A stretch of 64,000 nucleotides of DNA, from NCBI RefSeq assembly GCF_019793435.1, contig NZ_JAILYH010000005.1:295043-359042 (forward strand). The letters are read 5' to 3'. Below the pieces are notes generated by a model that was given only the letters and a program-made list of their open reading frames with translations, was not told the DNA's origin and ran no database searches. Positions 59,101 to 64,000 of this stretch are shown one piece after another. Positions within the stretch are counted from its first letter, which is position 1. Each line of letters starts with the position of its first letter. Both the position numbers and the translations under genes were made by a program. The DNA is from Rhizobium redzepovicii (lineage in GTDB: Bacteria > Pseudomonadota > Alphaproteobacteria > Rhizobiales > Rhizobiaceae).

Positions 59101-59679
59101 CTATTTCGGCGCGCGTTTGGCGAGGATGCGCTGCAGTGTCCGCCTGTGCATGTTGAGGCGGCGCGCCGTTTCCGAGACGTTGCGCTCGCACATTTCATAG
59201 ACCCGCTGGATGTGCTCCCAGCGCACCCGGTCAGCCGACATCGGATTCTCGGGAAGTTCGGCCTTTTCGCCCGGCCTCTGCGTCAGCGCCGAAAAGACGT
59301 CGTCGGCATCCGCGGGCTTTGCCAGGTAATCGACGGCGCCGAGTTTCACGGCGGTCACCGCGGTTGCGATATTGCCGTAGCCGGTCAGCACGATGATCCT
59401 GGTGTCGTCGCGTCGCTGGCGGATCGCTTCGATGACATCGAGCCCATTGCCGTCGCCGAGCCGGAGGTCGACCACCGCATATTTCGGCGGCCTGCCTTTC
59501 GATTTCGCAACGCCTTCCGCCACTGATTCGGCCGTTTCCACCTGGAAACCGCGCGTCTCCATCGCCCGGGCCAGCCGGCGCAGGAACGGTCCGTCGTCGT
59601 CGACGATCAGCAGGCTGGCGTCGGGACCAATATGGTCTTCATCCCCAGCGGCGAAATTTTCGTGATTATGGTCTGTCAT
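59101..59679 (-). CDS. actR: Response regulator ActR (RegA/PrrA type)
   Basis: ActR, the RegA homologue of rhizobia, regulates redox, CO2 and nitrogen fixation genes and acid tolerance. From ATG 59679 it is 192 aa. The receiver domain has LLIVDDDGPFLRRL with the acidic pair, the phosphoacceptor in YAVVDLRLGDGNG, and the switch residues in IIVLTGYGNIATAV. The C-terminal helix-turn-helix (ERNVSETARRLNMHRRTLQRIL) is the nearly invariant Fis-like motif of the RegA family. It follows actS after 68 bp, separated by a perfect palindrome. Confidence 0.95.
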   Translation of the reverse strand: MTDHNHENFAAGDEDHIGPDASLLIVDDDGPFLRRLARAMETRGFQVETAESVAEGVAKSKGRPPKYAVVDLRLGDGNGLDVIEAIRQRRDDTRIIVLTGYGNIATAVTAVKLGAVDYLAKPADADDVFSALTQRPGEKAELPENPMSADRVRWEHIQRVYEMCERNVSETARRLNMHRRTLQRILAKRAPK

Positions 59680-59739
59680 CGTCTTGGCCCTGGCGCGTGA
59701 ACGCCCGATCTGCGTCAACCGCTTATATCCTACTTATGC

Positions 59740-59758
59740 CGACAAAGTCACTTTGTCG
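59740..59758. promoter_or_regulatory. Perfect palindrome at the actS end / actR leader
   Basis: CGACAAAGT-C-ACTTTGTCG, a 9-bp perfect inverted repeat with a single-base centre. It overlaps the actS stop (59748-59750) and ends 60 bp before the actR start. No T-run follows on the minus strand. It could be an operator for a separate actR promoter or an mRNA hairpin that tunes actS to actR expression. Confidence 0.45.
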
Positions 59759-61058
59759 AATTTGCGTCGATCAGCATGCGCGGCCATTCGATCCGGATAC
59801 GCGCCCCCGCACTTTCCGGGTCGCGATTCTCGAAAATCAACGATGCGCCCGAGCGCTCCAGCAGCGTCTTGGCGATGAAAAGCCCGAGCCCGAGGCCGCC
59901 CGCCGTATCCTCCTTTTGCCGCTTGGTCATATAAGGCTCGCCGATCCGCGTCAGAATATCGGGGGCGTAACCGTTGCCGTCATCCTCGATGACGATCAGC
60001 ACTTTGTCGTGATCATGCTCGACGGTGATCCTTACTTTCTCCCTGGCATAATCGACGGCGTTTTCAATCAGATTGCCGAGCCCATACATGATGCCGGCGT
60101 TGCGGTCGGTCACCGGCTCGTCCTTGCGCGGGCTCTTTTCGATCAGCTCCAGCGTAATGCCGAACTCCCGGTGTGGCGCGACGATCTCCTCGATCATCGA
60201 GGAAAGCGGCAGGCGGCGCATATGCGCTTCTCCTTCCGAGGAAAGTGTCGTCAAGCGCCGCAGGATGTCACGGCAGCGCTCGCTCTGGCTGCGCAACAGC
60301 ATCACATCCTCGCGGAAACGATCGTCGTCCTTGAGTTCGCGCTCCATTTCCTTGGCGACGACGCTGATTGTCGCAAGCGGCGTGCCGAGTTCGTGGGCGG
60401 CCGCAGCCGCCAGTCCGTCGAGCTGCGAAAGATGCTTTTCCCGCTGCAGCACCAGTTCGGTCGCAGCCAGCGCATCAGCAAGCTGGCTCGCCTCCATCGA
60501 CACCCGATAGGCATAGAAGGCGGCGAATGCCATCGTCGAGGCGATCGAACACCAGACGCCGAACTGCATGACGTTGTGGACATTGATCTCGACGCCGTCG
60601 AACCACGGCAGCGGAAAGGGCGAAAAGGCAAGCACCGTGATGCAGACCATCGCGAAGCCGATCAGCGCCGTGCTGTAACGGATCGGCTGCGAGGCAAACG
60701 AGATGATAACAGGCACGCAGACGAGGGCTGCGAAAGGGTTGGCGAGGCCGCCGGTGATGAAGAGCAGCGCGCACAGCTGCAGAAGATCGAAGCCGAGCAG
60801 CGCAAAGGCGGCCGGCGGTCCCAGCCGGTGTGTCGGCGGATAGCGGATCGTCAGATAGAAATTCACCCAGGCAAGCGCGGCGATCAAAGAGGAGCTGGCA
60901 ATCAGCGGCAAGGGAAATTTCAGCCAGAAGGCCACGATGAACACCGTCAGCGCCTGTCCGCAGACCGCAAGCCAGCGCAGCCGCACCAGCGTCTGCAGGC
61001 GCAGCCTGCGGCTGCTGTGCCGGTCTTCCAGCGCATGGCTTTCCGTCTTGTCGATCAT
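59748..61058 (-). CDS. actS: Sensor histidine kinase ActS (RegB/PrrB type)
   Basis: Membrane redox sensor for ActR. The 436-aa protein has about six membrane segments (about 25-190), the RegB-family quinone-binding region with NPFAALVCVPV, then the HisKA box AAAAHELGTPLATISVVAKE (about 225-245) and HATPase motifs GNLIENAVDYA and GLGLFIAKTLLE. The redox Cys of RegB (in the conserved SELLRQRERCRDIL-like segment) is matched here by LLRSQSERCRDILRR. hrpB lies upstream in the same direction. Confidence 0.95.
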   Translation of the reverse strand: MIDKTESHALEDRHSSRRLRLQTLVRLRWLAVCGQALTVFIVAFWLKFPLPLIASSSLIAALAWVNFYLTIRYPPTHRLGPPAAFALLGFDLLQLCALLFITGGLANPFAALVCVPVIISFASQPIRYSTALIGFAMVCITVLAFSPFPLPWFDGVEINVHNVMQFGVWCSIASTMAFAAFYAYRVSMEASQLADALAATELVLQREKHLSQLDGLAAAAAHELGTPLATISVVAKEMERELKDDDRFREDVMLLRSQSERCRDILRRLTTLSSEGEAHMRRLPLSSMIEEIVAPHREFGITLELIEKSPRKDEPVTDRNAGIMYGLGNLIENAVDYAREKVRITVEHDHDKVLIVIEDDGNGYAPDILTRIGEPYMTKRQKEDTAGGLGLGLFIAKTLLERSGASLIFENRDPESAGARIRIEWPRMLIDANSTK

Positions 61059-61081
61059 GCCGAGGGCTCCTCAAATGGTCC

Positions 61082-63547
61082 TCATGTACCACGCGGTTTT
61101 GCCCGTGTCGTCGGCAATGCCTCTTGCGGCCGCTCCGGCCAGGGATGCCGCGGATAACGGCCGCGCATATCGGCGCGCACATCCTTCCATGAGCCGGCCC
61201 AGAAGCCCGGCAGGTCGCGGGTCGTCTGTATCGGCCGATGCGCCGGCGAGGTCAGTTCGAGCAGCAGCGGCAGGCGGCCTCCGGCTATCGCCGGGTGCTG
61301 CTTCAGCCCGAACAGCTCCTGCACGCGGATCGTCAGCACCGGCTCCTCGCCCTCATATTGGATCGGATGCCTCTGACCGGTCGGCGCTTCGAAATGGGTC
61401 GGCGCAAGTCGGCTAAGGTCGCGCTGCAACTCATGCGGCACCAGGGACATCAGCCCGTTCGAAAGCCCGGCTGCGGAAATCTCGGAGAGGCCGCGGGCCT
61501 CCGTCTGAAACGGGCCGAACCAGTCGTCCAGCCGGGAAAGCAGGGCATCGTCGCTGACATCGGGCCAGGGATCGCCGATCGTCCGGTGAAGAAATCCAAT
61601 TCGCTCGCGAAGTTGCACGGCCTCCTTCGAGAAGGCGAGATGATCGAGCCCGAGTTCGCGCACCCCCTCCACCAGCGCCTGGGTGACGGCGGCGCCGGAA
61701 GGTCGGGGCAAGGGCGTCTCTTCGAAGACGATCGCACCCAGCCGGGTTGCCCGCCGCGCCCGTATCTGCCGGCTTTGCCGGTCGAAAAAGATCTGATCGC
61801 CGGTTCTGATCTCGTCGGGCAGCTCGGCTTCGATGTCGCCGCGTGTCACCTCGGCCGCCGCCAGAACCCGCGCCTGCGCCGCCCGCCCGGTGAGATCGCC
61901 TATGACAAGCATCTGGCTGCCGGCCAGCCTCTCGGTTTCCGGCAGTTCCGCGCCGCGCCCGTTCGCCATCACGAATCGGCCGCGCCCGCCGCGCTGAAGG
62001 GCGATTCGATCCGGGAATGCATGTAGCAGCAACCGGCCCGCAAGCGCCGGCGCCGTGGCGGTCACTCTGTCGAGGCCGCTTGCCAGCCGTCCCGCCAGCC
62101 GCCGCGAGGCCTCCGCTCTTTCGCCGCGCTCGGCCTTGAAGCGTCGCAGCCGCTCCTCGATATCGATGCTCGTCCCGCCCATTCCCTGTTCGGTCAGAAG
62201 CACGGCGATCAATGCCGCATCCCGGGCGTGCCCCGATTCGCCTGCAGAAACGACCATGGCGGCAAGCCGCGGCGGCAAGGCGAGATTGCGCATGACCTTG
62301 CCGCGCGCCGTCAGCGCTCCATCCTTGTCGAGCGCACCGAGTTGGCCGAGCAGCACGCGCGCTTCCTTAAGCGTCGTCTCCGGCGGCTGGTCGACAAAGG
62401 CAAGCGATCCCGGATCCTGAACGCCCCAATGGGCGAGATCGAGCACCAGCCCGGAAAGATCGCTGGAAAGGATCTGCGGCGGTGTGAAGGCCGGCAGGGC
62501 CGCCGTCTGTCCCTGGTGCCATAGCCTGACGGCGATGCCCGGTTCCGTTCGGCCGGCACGACCGGCCCGCTGATCGGCCGACGCCCGCGACACGCGCACC
62601 GTCTCCAGCCTCGTGATCCCGGTCGACGCTTCGAACACCGGCAGACGCTGCAGCCCGCTGTCGATCACGATCCTGACGCCGTCGATAGTGATCGAGGTTT
62701 CGGCGATCGACGTCGCCAGCACGATCTTACGCATTCCTTTGGGCGCCGGTCGTATCGCCGCGTCCTGCTCTTTCTGGCCAAGATTGCCATAGAGCGGCGC
62801 AATCAGTGTTTCGCTTCCGAATCGTCCCTGCAGGCGTTCCGCGGTTCGGGTGATTTCCGCCTGACCGGGCAGGAAAGCGAGGATCGAGCCGGTTTCATCG
62901 GCATGGGCATCAAGTATCGCCCGCGTGACCGCATCCTCGATACGCAGGCCGCCTGGTCGATCCTGGTAACGCGTATCGATCGGAAAGCTGCGTCCCAGGC
63001 TTTCGATGACAGGTGGATGAGAGAGCAGGGCCGCCACACGCTCGACGTCGAGGGTCGCCGACATAACGAGGATCCGCAAATCCTCGCGCAGCGCCGATTG
63101 GACGTCGAGCGCCAGCGCCAGCCCGAAATCGGCATCCAGCGAACGCTCGTGAAATTCGTCGAAAATCACGACCGAGACCCCGGCGAGTTCCGGATCGTCG
63201 AGGATCATCCGGGCAAAAACCCCTTCGGTCACCACCTCGACCCGTGTCGCCGCCGATATCCTGTTGTCGAGGCGCATGCGGTAGCCGACCGTGCCGCCAA
63301 CCTGTTCACCGAGCAATGATGCCATGCGGTTTGCCGCCGCCCGCGCTGCCAGCCGCCGCGGCTCAAGCAGAATGATCTTGCCGTCGCCGCGCCAGGCCTG
63401 GTCGAGCAGGTAAAGTGGCACCAGTGTCGTCTTGCCGGCGCCGGGCGGCGCGGAAAGAACGGCGCGTTTCTGCTCGGCTAGGGCGGCGCCGACGGCCGGC
63501 AGGACATGTGAAACCGGAAGCTCCGGCAATGATGCACTGATTGTCAC
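61082..63547 (-). CDS. hrpB: ATP-dependent helicase HrpB
   Basis: DEAH-box family helicase of uncertain cellular role. The 821-aa protein starts at GTG 63547 with AGGA seven bases upstream. Walker A is LSAPPGAGKTTLVPLYLL (about 33-50), motif II VVIFDEFHERSLDADFG, motif III MSATLD, motif VI DQRAGRAGRTEPGIAVRLW. The C-terminal domain contains the HrpB-type DHLAFSKEAVQLRERIGF-like segments. It is the first gene of a leftward run with actS and actR, but those are 23 bp and more away, so linkage may be loose. Confidence 0.95.
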   Translation of the reverse strand: MTISASLPELPVSHVLPAVGAALAEQKRAVLSAPPGAGKTTLVPLYLLDQAWRGDGKIILLEPRRLAARAAANRMASLLGEQVGGTVGYRMRLDNRISAATRVEVVTEGVFARMILDDPELAGVSVVIFDEFHERSLDADFGLALALDVQSALREDLRILVMSATLDVERVAALLSHPPVIESLGRSFPIDTRYQDRPGGLRIEDAVTRAILDAHADETGSILAFLPGQAEITRTAERLQGRFGSETLIAPLYGNLGQKEQDAAIRPAPKGMRKIVLATSIAETSITIDGVRIVIDSGLQRLPVFEASTGITRLETVRVSRASADQRAGRAGRTEPGIAVRLWHQGQTAALPAFTPPQILSSDLSGLVLDLAHWGVQDPGSLAFVDQPPETTLKEARVLLGQLGALDKDGALTARGKVMRNLALPPRLAAMVVSAGESGHARDAALIAVLLTEQGMGGTSIDIEERLRRFKAERGERAEASRRLAGRLASGLDRVTATAPALAGRLLLHAFPDRIALQRGGRGRFVMANGRGAELPETERLAGSQMLVIGDLTGRAAQARVLAAAEVTRGDIEAELPDEIRTGDQIFFDRQSRQIRARRATRLGAIVFEETPLPRPSGAAVTQALVEGVRELGLDHLAFSKEAVQLRERIGFLHRTIGDPWPDVSDDALLSRLDDWFGPFQTEARGLSEISAAGLSNGLMSLVPHELQRDLSRLAPTHFEAPTGQRHPIQYEGEEPVLTIRVQELFGLKQHPAIAGGRLPLLLELTSPAHRPIQTTRDLPGFWAGSWKDVRADMRGRYPRHPWPERPQEALPTTRAKPRGT

Positions 63548-63875
63548 TTTCGTCCTGTCATCGTCTCATAGGCAAGGAAGGATGGCGCCGGCCAGCTGTT
63601 CGTCGTCGAGAACAAGCATCCTTCACTCCGCCGGATCGGTCTTTCCTCCGAGATTAGCGAGTGAGGCGCGCTATAGGCAAGCACCTGGAATTCCGCTTCG
63701 GGCTTCCCATATAAGCCTTGCTCCCTCGCCGAAGCCTTTCTCTGGGAATTCGGCAAAAGCGAATCTCAAAAACCGCCCGATTGGGCGGTGGATTTCTTCG
63801 TTTTGAGAGATGAGCGCTAAAAGCCCTTCATTTTCAACCTGTTACAAAAATGTCAAAAAACTTTGGGTATGTGTG
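63548..63875. other. Intergenic region between hrpB and the rRNA-type promoter
   Basis: About 330 bp without a gene I accept. A 70-codon open frame on the minus strand (63544-63756) has composition unlike its neighbours and is probably spurious. It holds the hairpin at 63772-63789. The part from about 63830 is AT-rich and may include an upstream activator element for the rRNA promoter. Confidence 0.5.
63767..63789 (-). terminator. Possible minus-strand terminator upstream of hrpB
   Basis: Stem ACCGCCC / GGGCGGT with a 4-nt loop, followed on the minus strand by TTTTTGAG. No minus-strand gene ends here in view, so it may stop antisense transcripts coming from the rRNA side. Confidence 0.45.
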
Positions 63876-63904
63876 TTGACTGTTTGGGAGGGTTAGTTCT
63901 ATAA
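63876..63904 (+). promoter_or_regulatory. rRNA operon-type promoter
   Basis: -35 TTGACT (63876-63881) and -10 CTATAA (63899-63904) are separated by 17 bp, matching the rhizobial consensus. The sequence around and after it resembles the conserved 16S rRNA leader of Rhizobium, pointing rightward out of the window. Confidence 0.7.
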
Positions 63905-64000
63905 GCCCACTCACTGAACGAGGGCGGCGGCGCTGCTGGCGACGAAGTCTTTCGTTCTAAAGAAACTCAAGCGGATTGGCGATTGCTGGTTTGTGTTCTG
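63905..64000 (+). other. Probable rRNA operon leader (16S gene beyond the edge)
   Basis: GC-rich leader following the promoter, with no open frame. Its similarity to rhizobial rrn leaders is from memory. The 16S gene would start a short distance to the right of the window. Confidence 0.55.

Noticed and set aside
63544..63756. 70-codon open frame on the minus strand before hrpB, overlapping its start
   Set aside because: Overlap is suggestive, but composition is atypical, no Shine-Dalgarno or family signature was seen.

Overview
The window is core chromosome of an alphaproteobacterium, almost certainly Rhizobium (R. etli / R. leguminosarum group). The evidence is high-GC coding with long antisense open frames, the gene order around hemE, the addAB-trxA, trpFBA-accD-folC, hprK-chvG-chvI-pckA and actSR blocks, a TsaE-sugar kinase fusion, and an intergenic palindromic repeat typical of rhizobia. 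No phage, plasmid, CRISPR or transposon genes were seen.

Layout. 1-3312: leftward genes mnmE (cut by the edge), rho, hemJ, hemE. 3313-3712: an AT-richer gap between hemE and the RP001/PDRP gene with two perfect DnaA boxes; by synteny with Caulobacter and Sinorhizobium this is the probable chromosomal replication origin, and the first genes on both sides are transcribed away from it. 3713-7343: rightward ppsR-type regulator, maf, aroE, coaE, dnaQ. 7411-18954: secB, fxsA, a Tim44-like gene, mltA, smr, an XRE regulator, gyrB, then mostly metabolic or uncharacterised genes including the PHB depolymerase phaZ. 19159-24311: trpF-trpB-trpA-accD-folC. 24387-36359: a long leftward block of trxA, addA, addB, a murU-like nucleotidyltransferase, a TsaE-kinase fusion and a DivL-type cell-cycle pseudokinase. 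36563-44072: ahcY, then the regulatory PTS set (HPr, EIIA, HPr kinase), chvG-chvI and divergent pckA. 44180-50696: arfB, alkB, then coaA and a leftward histidine operon (hisB, DUF2628, hisH, two unknown small genes, hisA, hisF, hisE, coaA). 50873-57654: hslVU, a DUF1402 protein, a cytochrome P450 and malate synthase G. 57731-63547: an L,D-transpeptidase, mmcB, actR-actS and hrpB. 63876-64000: an rRNA-type promoter and leader reading out of the right edge.

Themes. Origin and cell cycle (oriC, dnaQ, gyrB, divL), recombination repair (addAB, alkB, mmcB), carbon and redox control (PDRP, regulatory PTS, ChvGI next to pckA, ActSR, phaZ, glcB) and envelope turnover (mltA, murU/amgK, L,D-transpeptidase). 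The least explained items are two small genes inside the his operon, a three-copy repeat family (one copy lies in the accD leader), several sharp operator-like palindromes (before ahcY, phaZ, the DUF2852 gene and pckA, and between actS and actR), and an MltA homologue without a visible export signal.
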